Assembly: GCA_003142595.1 (NCBI GenBank)
Contig: PLMU01000011.1
Span: 4,713 to 68,712 of the forward strand
DNA length: 64,000 nucleotides
Source: Phycisphaerales bacterium
GTDB lineage: Bacteria; Planctomycetota; Phycisphaerae; Sedimentisphaerales; UBA12454
Reading direction: 5' to 3'
The notes under the pieces are model-generated. The model was not told the origin of the DNA, did no database searches, and saw nothing but the letters and a program-made list of their open reading frames with translations. Every line of letters starts with the position of its first letter. Position 1 is the first letter of the stretch. Below are positions 42,646 through 50,428 of the stretch, one piece after another. Both the position numbers and the translations under genes were made by a program.

Positions 42646-43766
42646 TATCTGTCAATCTCCCCCATCAGAACATCGAAACTTCCAAGCACACAAACTATGT
42701 CCGCAACTTTTATCCCTTTCACCAATTCCGGCAGCACCGCCAAATTCGAAAACGATGGCGACCTGATTTTTAATCTATATGGATACACCGAGCCGTCGCC
42801 AACAATATAAAATCCCAATTCGCCTCGCGGATTTTCCGTCCTGAAATATGTTTCAGACGCAGAAGGCTTAAGGATACGTCCAACCCTAACGGTAACTTCC
42901 CCTTGCGGCAGCGACTCTATCGCCTGCTCAATAATTCTCAAACTTTGTCTCATCTCTTCGATTCTGACTTTATACCTGTCCCACGCATCGCCGTTTTCCC
43001 CGACAGGAATATCAAATTCTAATTTATCATAAACAAGATAAGGCTCATCTTTCCTCAAATCCCATTTAACCCCAGACCCACGCAGATTAGGCCCCGTTAC
43101 GCTGTAATTTATCGCCATTTCTTTCGACAGCACGCCGATATGTTTCGACCTTGCCAGAAATATCACATTGTAGGTTATCAGTTCGTCGTAATCGTCGACT
43201 TTCGGCCTCATATATTCGATGAATTCTTTTATCTTCTCGATTATTTCGCCCGACAAATCCGCCAGAACTCCGCCAATCCGCATATAATTATAGGTAAGCC
43301 GGTTTCCGCATATCTGGTCGAATATTTCTACTATTTTTTCTCGCTCCCGGAAACAATAAAACAGCGGCGTCGCGAATGCTCCCAAATCCTGCGCAAATGT
43401 CCCGGTAGCGATAAGATGACTTGCAATCCTGTTCAGCTCAGCGATTATTACCCGGATATATTTCGCCCGCTCGGATATTTCCAGGTTCAATAATTTTTCA
43501 ACCGCCATCACGTATCCCAGGTTATTATTCATTGACGCGACATAGTCGAGCCTGTCGGTAAATGGAATAAATTGCGTAAATGTCCGGTTCTCAGCTATTT
43601 TTTCCATTGAACGATGCAGATAACCGATATGCGGCGTGCAGTTCCTGATAGTTTCGCCGTCTAATTTTAATTCAAGAGAAAGAACGCCGTGCGTCGATGG
43701 ATGCTGCGGCCCCATATTGATGAGAAACTCTTCTGTGTACATTTCCTTTGTTTGCGTTGCATCCAT
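42645..43766 (-). CDS. nuoD: NADH-quinone oxidoreductase-type subunit D
   Basis: 373 residues, related to [NiFe]-hydrogenase large subunits but without metal ligands. NMGPQHPSTHGVLSLELKLD is the N-terminal signature with the quinone-binding His region, and VGRILKPSASETYFRTENPR and VCVLGSFDVLMGEIDR mark the C-terminal part. NuoC and NuoD are separate proteins here, as in most bacteria other than enterics. Nine bases separate it from nuoC. Confidence 0.93.
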   Translation of the reverse strand: MDATQTKEMYTEEFLINMGPQHPSTHGVLSLELKLDGETIRNCTPHIGYLHRSMEKIAENRTFTQFIPFTDRLDYVASMNNNLGYVMAVEKLLNLEISERAKYIRVIIAELNRIASHLIATGTFAQDLGAFATPLFYCFREREKIVEIFDQICGNRLTYNYMRIGGVLADLSGEIIEKIKEFIEYMRPKVDDYDELITYNVIFLARSKHIGVLSKEMAINYSVTGPNLRGSGVKWDLRKDEPYLVYDKLEFDIPVGENGDAWDRYKVRIEEMRQSLRIIEQAIESLPQGEVTVRVGRILKPSASETYFRTENPRGELGFYIVGDGSVYPYRLKIRSPSFSNLAVLPELVKGIKVADIVCVLGSFDVLMGEIDR

Positions 43767-43775
43767 ACAGTTTAA

Positions 43776-44237
43776 TTACATCCTTGGTTTGGCTATAAAA
43801 TCCGGGTTAGAATAATTTTTCCGCAGCGGATATCCCTGCCAGTCGTAGGGATTTAATATCCTCCGTAAATCCGGATGCCCTGAAAATATTACGCCGAATA
43901 AATCATAAACTTCCCGCTCCAGCCAGTTTGCGGATTTCCAAATCTCAGATAAACTCGCGACATTTAAGTCTTCCGGCGTTAAATTTACTTTAAGCGTTAC
44001 GCCATGATGTTCGCCGATGGAATAAAAAGTGTAAACCACTTCTATTTTCTCTTTCCTGTCGATTCCCGTTATGCAATGTAAATTATCCATTCCCAGCGGC
44101 GGATTTTTTATATATTGTGCGACTTCTAAAATGGATTCTTTGGGCACAATGATATAATTAGTTCCCGCTTCTTCTTTTACCTGCGGAAATTTAGATTTTA
44201 TAATTGCTGCTATTTCATCTGGCCGCATTTTTTTCAT
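43776..44237 (-). CDS. nuoC: NADH-quinone oxidoreductase-type subunit C
   Basis: 153 residues. The 30-kDa-subunit signature is present as [20 protein letters not shown] followed by [18 protein letters not shown]. It supports NuoB/NuoD in the connecting fragment of complex I. It overlaps the end of nuoB by 23 bases, so translation is coupled. Confidence 0.92.
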   Translation of the reverse strand: MKKMRPDEIAAIIKSKFPQVKEEAGTNYIIVPKESILEVAQYIKNPPLGMDNLHCITGIDRKEKIEVVYTFYSIGEHHGVTLKVNLTPEDLNVASLSEIWKSANWLEREVYDLFGVIFSGHPDLRRILNPYDWQGYPLRKNYSNPDFIAKPRM

Positions 44238-44730
44238 TCCTGATTTTTTCCTGCAGTTTCATCAGCCCGAAGAGCAAATTTTCCGGCCGCGGCGGGCAGC
44301 CGGGTATAAACACATCCACCCCGATACCAAGTGCTTCCGTCCCTTTCGTAACCGAATAGGTGTCATAATAGAATATGCCTCCCGAAATCGCGCAATTCCC
44401 CATAGCGATTATATATTTAGGTTCAGGCATTTGCGCGTAAAGCCGTCGGATGCAGTCGTTCATTTTAACGCATATCGTCCCTGCCACTACCATAACGTCG
44501 CACTGCCGCGGGCTTGCACGGAACACTCCTGCCCCGAACCGGTCAATATCAAAATGTGGGGCGCCTGTAGCAATCATTTCAATCGCACAGCAGGCCAGTC
44601 CGAATGTCATAGGCCAAAGAGACGATACCTTCCCCCATTTTAAAATGCTCTCGCTGGTCGTCAGAAAGAATCCGCCTCCCGGCACTTTTTCTATTATTTT
44701 CGAACAGGGAATTTTTTCTATTACTGCCAT
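44215..44730 (-). CDS. nuoB: NADH-quinone oxidoreductase-type subunit B (cluster N2)
   Basis: 171 residues. All cluster-N2 ligands are visible: the Cys pair in [19 protein letters not shown], the Cys in [11 protein letters not shown] and the Cys in [17 protein letters not shown]2 donates electrons to quinone. It overlaps nuoA by 10 bases. Its presence without nuoE, F or G supports an 11-subunit enzyme. Confidence 0.93.
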   Translation of the reverse strand: MAVIEKIPCSKIIEKVPGGGFFLTTSESILKWGKVSSLWPMTFGLACCAIEMIATGAPHFDIDRFGAGVFRASPRQCDVMVVAGTICVKMNDCIRRLYAQMPEPKYIIAMGNCAISGGIFYYDTYSVTKGTEALGIGVDVFIPGCPPRPENLLFGLMKLQEKIRNEKNAAR

Positions 44731-45080
44731 TCAAAAACTCCCTTCTTCCACGCATAGATTAAACCGACAACGAGGATTGCGACAAAAATCATCATTTCGA
44801 TATAAGAAACCACGCCCAGTTCGCGGAATATTACAATCCACGGCACCAGGAATAAAACTTCAATATCGAATATTACAAACATAAGTGCCACAAGGTAGTA
44901 TCCGACGTTAAATTGAACTCGTGAATCTCCTTTCACGATTTCCCCGCACTCGTAAGTTGAGTTTTTAACCGGATTTGGGTCGCGCGGCCGAAGCAGCCAC
45001 GATACAATAAACGCTGCTGCGGCAAAAGCGATACCTAAAACAAGAAACAGACCGACAATGCCATAATCCTGAATGACCAT
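44721..45080 (-). CDS. nuoA: NADH-quinone oxidoreductase-type subunit A
   Basis: 119 residues with three membrane segments. The loop [20 protein letters not shown] carries the conserved Cys of NuoA at the quinone chamber. It is the first gene of the nuoABCDHIJKLMN operon. The ribosome site is poor, and a promoter with a perfect -10 lies about 60 bases upstream. Confidence 0.92.
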   Translation of the reverse strand: MVIQDYGIVGLFLVLGIAFAAAAFIVSWLLRPRDPNPVKNSTYECGEIVKGDSRVQFNVGYYLVALMFVIFDIEVLFLVPWIVIFRELGVVSYIEMMIFVAILVVGLIYAWKKGVFEWQ

Positions 45081-45139
45081 TTTGATTGCTTAAAATCCGT
45101 TTTTATAAATCTATTTTGTTTTAAAAATTACCGGCAGGA

Positions 45140-45168
45140 ATTATATACTTTACCCCCTCTTTCCGCAA
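45140..45168 (-). promoter_or_regulatory. Promoter of the nuo operon
   Basis: On the minus strand, TTGCGG (45163-45168), a 17-base spacer and a perfect TATAAT (45140-45145), about 60 bases before nuoA. The stretch from 45169 to 45551 between this promoter and the tRNA promoter has no gene I can support. Confidence 0.55.
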
Positions 45169-45551
45169 ATGCTAATTCCAACCGTTTGCCAGCAGGCATC
45201 TCAATTTTTTTCTACAAATTTGTCGAAAGTAATGAGTGCGAATAATCAGTATTATAATCAATAACCCATTTGTTCAATGTTGCCCGGAATTCAAACGGCG
45301 TTGCAAAATCATTCGGCCAAACTAAGTCTTCCTTTATCGTCTTTCAGTATCAGCATTTGACTTTTGGATTATCATAACTGGTAAATATCTGTTTTATCTC
45401 AACAACTGTTTGCCGTTCGCGCATCATTGATTGGAAAAAAAGCTGCCTATTCGAGCTGTTCAGAAATTGGCTGGCCACTCCAAAATTATGACCAAATTGA
45501 CGAATTTTCGACGAACTTTGCCATTTTTGGCACTTTTTGGGAACGAAACAA

Positions 45552-45581
45552 TTGACAACTAAGGCGGGAACCTGTTATTAT
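45552..45581 (+). promoter_or_regulatory. Promoter of the tRNA-Met/tRNA-Glu unit
   Basis: A perfect TTGACA at 45552-45557, an 18-base spacer and TATTAT at 45576-45581, about 20 bases upstream of the first tRNA. Confidence 0.6.
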
Positions 45582-45601
45582 ACAACCGCTTACGATTTTA
45601 T

Positions 45602-45675
45602 GGCGGCGTAGCTCAGTTGGTTAGAGCATGGGATTCATAAGCCCAGGGTCGGCGGTTCGACTCCACCCGCCGCCA
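45602..45675 (+). tRNA. tRNA-Met (CAT anticodon)
   Basis: A 74-base cloverleaf: acceptor GGCGGCG (45602-45608) pairs with CGCCGCC (45668-45674), discriminator A, D-stem GCTC/GAGC, anticodon loop TTCATAA, T-loop TTCGACT. CCA is not encoded. Two imperfect pairs are seen (A-G at the base of the anticodon loop, C-A in the T-stem). CAT could also be tRNA-Ile2 with lysidine, but elongator Met fits best. Confidence 0.88.
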
Positions 45676-45680
45676 TTTTT

Positions 45681-45752
45681 GCCCCCATCGTCTAGCGGCT
45701 AGGACGTCGGGTTCTCAACCCGGCAACAGGAGTTCGATTCTCCTTGGGGGTA
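45681..45752 (+). tRNA. tRNA-Glu (CTC anticodon), attachment site of the island
   Basis: A 72-base cloverleaf: acceptor GCCCCCA with TGGGGGT, anticodon stem CGGG/CCCG, loop TTCTCAA giving anticodon CTC, T-loop TTCGATT. It follows tRNA-Met by five bases on one transcript. Its last 25 bases plus three more are duplicated exactly at 52413-52440. Confidence 0.9.
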
Positions 45753-45755
45753 TTT
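45728..45755 (+). repeat. attL-like direct repeat (3' end of tRNA-Glu)
   Basis: 28 bases identical to 52413-52440. The repeat covers the T-arm and 3' acceptor of tRNA-Glu, the usual crossover region for tyrosine recombinases, and keeps the tRNA intact. Confidence 0.75.
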
Positions 45756-45775
45756 GAGCAGCGGCAAAACGGTCT

Positions 45776-46363
45776 TCACTTAGGCCACAGTATGCTATAA
45801 ATAATTTTCTTGATTGACTGAAGCCAGCCGAAGTCAGCAAAGATGTCAACTACTATCGCCGTAATAACAGCGACAAAAATAGCACTAATAACCGTTAAAA
45901 TAAAATGCGAAGTTTTCTTGAACATCCATCCAGTTACCCTCTTAATTCCCCAGCATTTTGCAGTATCTGCTTTCGGGGTTAATTCTCTCTCAAGGTCTCT
46001 AATCAATTCCATATTGCCCTCAAAGGTGTTCGGGTAATCGCTTATGCGAATAGATAACTTAGGCTCGGACTCCGCAAGTTTAATTAAACGGCTTTTTATA
46101 GGGTGGTCTGGGCCGCCTTCACCGAACCGGTAACGGCTGAAAATAAATTCCCACTTATTCCAAAACCTTTTCAGTAGTGGCACTATTTCCCTAAGCGTTT
46201 TAGCTTTCCAAATAGCCTCTGATTCTTCGCCAAATTCACGAAGCTGCTGCTTGTTTAAGGTGTCAGGGGATGCCCCGAAAGGCAAAGCCGAAAGTCTTTC
46301 ATCTTCAAGAGATTCCCACGTATAAACTCTTTTGGGCTTTTCAGTTTGCTTTTCTTTTTTCAT
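45776..46363 (-). CDS. Unknown protein with C-terminal membrane segment
   Basis: 195 residues. The first ~145 are charged and soluble-looking (ETLEK-rich, with KFWNKWEFIFSRYRFGEGGP). Residues ~148-175 (SHFILTVISAIFVAVITAIV) form one hydrophobic helix, and the end is short and basic. No known domain recognised. It is the first gene inside the island and probably cotranscribed with the gene upstream of it (12-base gap). GGCGGG seven bases before the ATG may serve as the ribosome site. Confidence 0.6.
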   Translation of the reverse strand: MKKEKQTEKPKRVYTWESLEDERLSALPFGASPDTLNKQQLREFGEESEAIWKAKTLREIVPLLKRFWNKWEFIFSRYRFGEGGPDHPIKSRLIKLAESEPKLSIRISDYPNTFEGNMELIRDLERELTPKADTAKCWGIKRVTGWMFKKTSHFILTVISAIFVAVITAIVVDIFADFGWLQSIKKIIYSILWPK

Positions 46364-46375
46364 TTTACCCGCCTT

Positions 46376-46828
46376 TTACCTTATACACAACATTACAACA
46401 ATACTGATAAAAGCTAATATTGCCGCCACTGCTGCCCATATACAAGCCCCTTTAGCAGTAGTAGAGGATTGTTCAGCCGAAACACAAGCATTTACCATAG
46501 TCTCTGTCTGTAATGCGTTATTTATCCCGAATATAAGTTCTGTTATTACTTCTTTTTTAGCCTTGATGTCTTTTTCTCCTATATCTAAAGCAGTTACGTC
46601 TTTTGCGTCAGAATAATATTTTTCGATAAGAAACCAGCCCGTCCCAATACTTGTACTCGCACCAACTTTCTCAGCTAACGATGTAATATCGTTAAGTATA
46701 TTATCTAATTTGCCATTAGCATCTTTTAATCCCTGAGCAGATGACAGTGAAAATCCTTTGATTTCGTTTGACCTATTAACAATCTGCTTTAGGTCATTTT
46801 TATATTTTACAATTTCTTCGTTCGTCAT
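46376..46828 (-). CDS. Unknown small membrane protein
   Basis: 150 residues. The N-terminal two thirds are predicted helical and polar (EIVKYKNDLKQIVNRSNEIK), with one glycine-rich patch (GASTSIGTGWFLIEKYY). The end is a single hydrophobic segment (CIWAAVAAILAFISIVVMLC), so it is probably anchored with its bulk in the cytoplasm or periplasm. AGGTG at the proper distance supports the ATG. No family recognised. It precedes the other anchored island protein on the same strand. Confidence 0.58.
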   Translation of the reverse strand: MTNEEIVKYKNDLKQIVNRSNEIKGFSLSSAQGLKDANGKLDNILNDITSLAEKVGASTSIGTGWFLIEKYYSDAKDVTALDIGEKDIKAKKEVITELIFGINNALQTETMVNACVSAEQSSTTAKGACIWAAVAAILAFISIVVMLCIR

Positions 46829-47167
46829 TTTTCACCTGTCTTTTTTCGGGTCGGTATGGCCTGTAGCAGGTTAGCAGGTGAATACGAACCTTGCCACAGG
46901 TCAAACCGCTTGGCAGGTGTACGGCCTGCCGTCCCGATAAATCTTAGCTTTTACGCTATTTTACCACATAAACCAGTATATCAAAAAACCATTTTTTCTT
47001 GAGAAAACCTTTTAAAGCTTGATATATTCCTGATAAAGTATTCCCAAATGATTAAAATTCGAGTTGCCCATAGGGCTGCCTCGTTCAATAACCATATTGA
47101 ATGGCGAAAAGGCAATTTTGAACGTTCTCAAGCGAAATAAACAAGAAATTCGGAGTTTATTAAGCTA
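46829..47167. other. Intergenic region within the island, no gene seen
   Basis: 339 bases between divergent genes. It contains a GC-rich part with short inverted pieces (46850-46940) and an AT-rich part (46950-47160) that should hold the two divergent promoters. I cannot pin down either promoter. Confidence 0.4.
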
Positions 47168-47443
47168 ATGGACAAAATACCTGAAAAACTCGGTGATATT
47201 CTAATTAGACAATTTACTGACAATCTTCAAAAGGATGGGATAGCTGCCAATACGCGAAAATCATTAGTAACTATTAGATATAACCTTGAGACATACATTA
47301 CACAGATCACAAGAGCGCGTGAATTATTGACAAATAAAGAATTGTGGCTCCCTAATGCCTATCTTGCGAATTTGTTGAATGAGGCCAAAGCAGCCCTTGT
47401 AACAATTGAAAAGCGTCTGGCTGAAGGTGATTATACATACTGA
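47168..47443 (+). CDS. Unknown small helical protein
   Basis: 91 residues, predicted all-helical and soluble (LGDILIRQFTDNLQKDGIAA, then ELWLPNAYLANLLNEAKAAL). No catalytic motif or membrane segment. CGGAG lies about 12 bases before the ATG, a rather long spacing. It is the only longer forward gene in the island and shows no similarity I can recognise. Confidence 0.45.
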   Translation: MDKIPEKLGDILIRQFTDNLQKDGIAANTRKSLVTIRYNLETYITQITRARELLTNKELWLPNAYLANLLNEAKAALVTIEKRLAEGDYTY

Positions 47444-47490
47444 ATTTTTAAGGCTTACGAATACTGTCATAACTTTTTAAGGAGCAAAAA

Positions 47491-47670
47491 ATGCCAGAAT
47501 TAATTGTACCTATGATTATAGGGTCGTCTTTGTGGGATTTTCACTTTGTTCCGTCTGCTGTGTTATTGCTATGCGTATCATCTGTTCCCGTCTTGTTTAA
47601 ATGTAATGCCATCCGCCTTAATTCTGCGCGTTCTTCAGGGGTTAATTTAATAGGCTTTTCGGTTGTCTGA
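47491..47670 (+). CDS. Doubtful 59-residue ORF on the strand opposite a terminase remnant
   Basis: A strong AAGGAG site seven bases before the ATG opens MPELIVPMIIGSSLWDFHF..., a hydrophobic N-terminus. The second part reads the antisense of the duplicated terminase-like segment. The first ~13 codons may be a real gene start that was cut by the arrival of that duplicated segment. Probably not functional. Confidence 0.22.
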   Translation: MPELIVPMIIGSSLWDFHFVPSAVLLLCVSSVPVLFKCNAIRLNSARSSGVNLIGFSVV

Positions 47671-47822
47671 TTGTTGATATTATCAGTGAACATAGCCAGA
47701 TACTTGCCCTGCAATTCAGTGCAGCTTTTTGATACGCTGTATTGGTGATGGTTTCTTGCCATTAGCTTATCATGTTCCAAGTCGGCCAAAACCTTGTCCA
47801 CTGTTATCATATTTCGCTGCAT
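47541..47822 (-). CDS. Truncated terminase small-subunit-like protein
   Basis: 93 residues corresponding to the C-terminal half of a phage terminase small subunit: ITVDKVLADLEHDKLMARNH followed by the ELQGKYLAMFTDN stretch and a polar tail. The tail HLNKTGTDDTHSNN is nearly identical to that of the full-length relative at 51659-52126, and the DNA is ~75-80 percent alike over the last ~150 bases. The N-terminal helix-turn-helix is missing. The frame is open upstream to about 47930 without an ATG, as if the 5' end was deleted when the PEP-CTERM gene arrived. Likely a relic. Confidence 0.5.
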   Translation of the reverse strand: MQRNMITVDKVLADLEHDKLMARNHHQYSVSKSCTELQGKYLAMFTDNINNQTTEKPIKLTPEERAELRRMALHLNKTGTDDTHSNNTADGTK

Positions 47823-47935
47823 ATTTTCTTTGTGTAATTCAAAAATACGTTCAGCAACAGGAAAAGGAAGACACAGGACAAGCGCAGCTTGAATTTTAAA
47901 GTACCACGCCTGTAAAGGCCGTGGGGTATCTATTT

Positions 47936-48814
47936 TTACCGGCGTTTTTGCAATAGAACTATACTACCGATACCAAGAAGACAAAAAGTAACAGGTTCGG
48001 GAACGGGAACGGCTGTAGCCAAATCGCCAATATTTACACCCGCGGGCATAGTTGCTACAGGACCTCCTATGCTCAAGAAAGTCGCTGGGTCAAGTTCATA
48101 AATTTGACCTGTGCCCCCCGGTCCCAGATTACTACCATAGAGCCTGCCATAAACCCATGCAAGGCCTGCATGGTCCGCACCTTCCTCTTTAGTTAGTGTA
48201 TGACTGGTCGGATCCCAGATATAGTTATTAACAGAATCATAGCCGAAAAATACATTGCTCGTGCTTATATAAAGTTTATCATCAGGCCCCCATGCAATGT
48301 CACCTAAGGCGTATCCTTTAATCCCCATAGCGCCACCAATAGGAAGCGTAGCCTGCAGAGTTCTGGCACCTGTTGTTTTATCAATGGTCCAGAGCTGGCC
48401 ACCGGGGTCGTCAGTCAGAGCCAGGAATCCTCCCGAAGCCAGGGGATCGCGGCTTCTCGTTGTATCCATAACCCACAACTTGCCGTTCTTGTCTACATCT
48501 GCATTTTGCTCGGATATATCAGTTGTGCTGATACTTGTATTTATGTTGGTCAGCGGATTCCATTTGCTTATGCCCCGCTGTGTCACTTTATCACAGTTCC
48601 AGTAAAAAAGATTTGTCCCATCAAACGCGATACTTATTGTTGAATAATTTGCCGTAACGCTGACCGGTGTGACACTACCGGTACTTACATCGATATAGTA
48701 TATGCTGTCGTTATTAACGGCCATCGCATACAAAGAAGGAATCGCAGATGCCTGGCTGATATTAGCGATTAGCACAATTACCATAACTGAAACAATAATT
48801 GGTAGTTTTTTCAT
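47936..48814 (-). CDS. PEP-CTERM exported protein, beta-propeller-like
   Basis: 292 residues. A signal peptide (MKKLPIIVSVMVIVLIANIS, cut near ASA) is followed by a domain with repeated beta-strand motifs (GTNLFYWNCDKV, GKLWVMDTT, DKLYISTSN, GRLYGSNLG) that suggests an NHL/propeller-like fold. The C-terminus is a classic PEP-CTERM signal: VPVPEPVTFCLLGIGSIVLL, then basic QKRR. Exosortase would process such proteins for export to the cell surface, but no exosortase gene is in this window. AAGGGG precedes the ATG. It is 28 bases after the second PEP-CTERM gene and probably cotranscribed. Confidence 0.82.
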   Translation of the reverse strand: MKKLPIIVSVMVIVLIANISQASAIPSLYAMAVNNDSIYYIDVSTGSVTPVSVTANYSTISIAFDGTNLFYWNCDKVTQRGISKWNPLTNINTSISTTDISEQNADVDKNGKLWVMDTTRSRDPLASGGFLALTDDPGGQLWTIDKTTGARTLQATLPIGGAMGIKGYALGDIAWGPDDKLYISTSNVFFGYDSVNNYIWDPTSHTLTKEEGADHAGLAWVYGRLYGSNLGPGGTGQIYELDPATFLSIGGPVATMPAGVNIGDLATAVPVPEPVTFCLLGIGSIVLLQKRR

Positions 48815-48842
48815 TTTTCTGTTCCCCTTTTTTGCTTAATAC

Positions 48843-49463
48843 TTAACAATAGTTCCCTCTTCTTTTTTTTCTGCGAATCAGACTCAAAACACCAAGGCCA
48901 AGCAGGCAAATTGTCGCTGGTTCAGGAACTGGCAAAACTGTCATATTTGTGCTGCCTGTAAAACCAGGGGAGGAGAAATTACTGATAGTGTTCGGCGTGA
49001 CGGAAAACGTGATGTCAACCAGTTTGCCTTCCGAACCAAAATCCGGCTGCAGAGTCCCACCTGAAACATTAAAGTAGCCCTGCCCTGCGAACATTCCGGA
49101 ATTATCATATATTTCGGTCAGGTTAAAGGACACGATTGTGCCTGAAAGCAGCACATTAGAACCAGCGTCCATATAGGAGAAGGACCCGCCGGCAAAATCT
49201 CCGCTGGCTATACCGCTGGATGAATTATCGCTCATAAGGGTCGTATTCAGACTGAACTGGGCGTTGCCATACGTGTTCACAAAACCTGATAAATACTCGC
49301 AATTGATTCCACCCACGCCATTCATAGTCAACACACTGCCGATACCGCCCCCGAACGATGTTCCTACATTAGTTGCGCTCATCGATTTTATCGGCTCTGC
49401 CTGAACCATCGAACCTGCTGCTATCAGCGCCACAGCAAAAATGATTAAAAATTTTCTTATCAT
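48843..49463 (-). CDS. PEP-CTERM exported protein
   Basis: 206 residues. It has an N-terminal signal peptide (IIFAVALIAAGSMVQA), a Gly/Ser/Asn-rich beta domain (SMSATNVGTSFGGGIGSVLT) and a C-terminal sorting tail LPVPEPATICLLGLGVLSLI followed by RRKKRR. Function is unknown; such proteins are cell-surface or matrix components. A 65-bp direct repeat pair lies in the leader (49505-49678). First gene of a two-gene unit with the next PEP-CTERM gene. Confidence 0.8.
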   Translation of the reverse strand: MIRKFLIIFAVALIAAGSMVQAEPIKSMSATNVGTSFGGGIGSVLTMNGVGGINCEYLSGFVNTYGNAQFSLNTTLMSDNSSSGIASGDFAGGSFSYMDAGSNVLLSGTIVSFNLTEIYDNSGMFAGQGYFNVSGGTLQPDFGSEGKLVDITFSVTPNTISNFSSPGFTGSTNMTVLPVPEPATICLLGLGVLSLIRRKKRRGNYC

Positions 49464-49504
49464 ACTGTTTGTACCTCACTTTCTATATTAAAGTTATTCT
49501 TTCA

Positions 49505-49678
49505 CGCTTTAAAAAAGCGCACAAACTCTCTACGAATTACTTCTCTCCGGATCAAAAACAAAAGACTTGCTTTAAAACAATGCTGCAAACCACAAAGACA
49601 TTTATTATTTTTATCGCTTTAAAAAAAAGCGCGCAAACTCTCCGCAAATAACTTCTCTCCGGGTTAAAAAAAGACTTG
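49505..49678 (-). repeat. Pair of ~65-bp direct repeats upstream of a PEP-CTERM gene
   Basis: Copies at 49505-49569 and 49615-49678 share a GCTTTAAAA hairpin-forming part, CAAACTCTC and ACTTCTCTCCGG blocks and end in GACTTG. They lie in the untranslated leader of the gene at 48843-49463. They could be a regulatory RNA/DNA element repeated twice. Nothing codes between 49464 and 49880. Confidence 0.6.
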
Positions 49679-49882
49679 TGCAAACCAATACAGAAAAAGG
49701 AAACCAGAACGCGAAACCCAATGTAACAAGCTTATTCTGACTGGTTAACTAACTTCCCTACCCCATTCTGATAGGTATTGTATCACAACGGGAATAGAAA
49801 TGCAAGAGAAAAAACCGCTTTATTAAAGATTTTTATCATTCCTTTCCTTTGAAAGTCGGGATGTTTTCGAAGATTTACACAC

Positions 49883-49915
49883 AAAAATAGGGCCAGTCTG
49901 GTGACTGACCGGCCC
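49883..49915 (-). terminator. Terminator after the PEP-CTERM pseudogene
   Basis: GGGCC/GGCCC and AGTC/GACT pairs form a stem with a four-base bulge around a TGGT loop. On the minus strand it is followed by a T-rich run. It lies 31 bases downstream of the pseudogene stop. Confidence 0.55.
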
Positions 49916-49946
49916 CATCTGAATGACAAAAGTCCTTTAGAGGAAC

Positions 49947-50407
49947 TTATTTTCTGCATTTTATCTTCATAGAGATAAATAAACCAACTGTGAGCAATAC
50001 AGTTTCAGCAGGTTCAGAAACTGCTGATGAAGTAAACGACGCTGTAGCGGTAAATCCATCGCCGCCGGTTTGGAACTGGGCGATGGCGGCAAAACTGAAA
50101 GAGAATTTCTCCAATGAAATGGTATCTGCAATTTAGGAGCCTGTAATTATGACATTTTGAATGACAAAATCATCACACCCCAGACTTTGCCGCGATACAA
50201 AGACATCACTAAAACTAATACTCACCAAAGGCGTCGTCGATCCCGAGTGGTCATCCGCATAGAACCTAATCTGTCCGGAACCTGTCTTGCTGTATGTGAC
50301 GTCCCACACCATCTAAGTCTCAACTATACCTATCTGATCCATCCTGAACCATGCGTTGTCAAAAGTACTGTCGCCATATGGTATTTGGAAAGTCAAACCT
50401 GGCTTTC
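49947..50407 (-). pseudogene. PEP-CTERM protein pseudogene with two in-frame stops
   Basis: A single reading frame on the minus strand runs from about 50407 to the stop at 49947-49949, interrupted by TAG at 50313-50315 and TAA at 50133-50135. All pieces stay in one frame. Conceptual translation gives beta-rich pieces (DNAWFRMDQIGIVET; TGSGQIRFYADDHSGSTT; DDFVIQNVIITGS; KFSFSFAAIAQFQTGGDGF) and the sorting tail AVSEPAETVLLTVGLF followed by KIKCRK. The 5' part with a start codon and signal peptide is absent. A terminator follows. Stop-codon recoding is possible but less likely than decay. Confidence 0.65.
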
Positions 50408-50417
50408 CAAATACCAT
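50378..50417. repeat. Perfect 15-bp inverted repeat at the pseudogene/outer-membrane gene junction
   Basis: Bases 50378-50392 and 50403-50417 are exact reverse complements around a 10-base loop. It lies 11 bases downstream of the outer-membrane protein gene. There is no T-run after it, so it is either a rearrangement scar or an atypical terminator. Confidence 0.6.
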
Positions 50418-50428
50418 CTACGAAGCCT

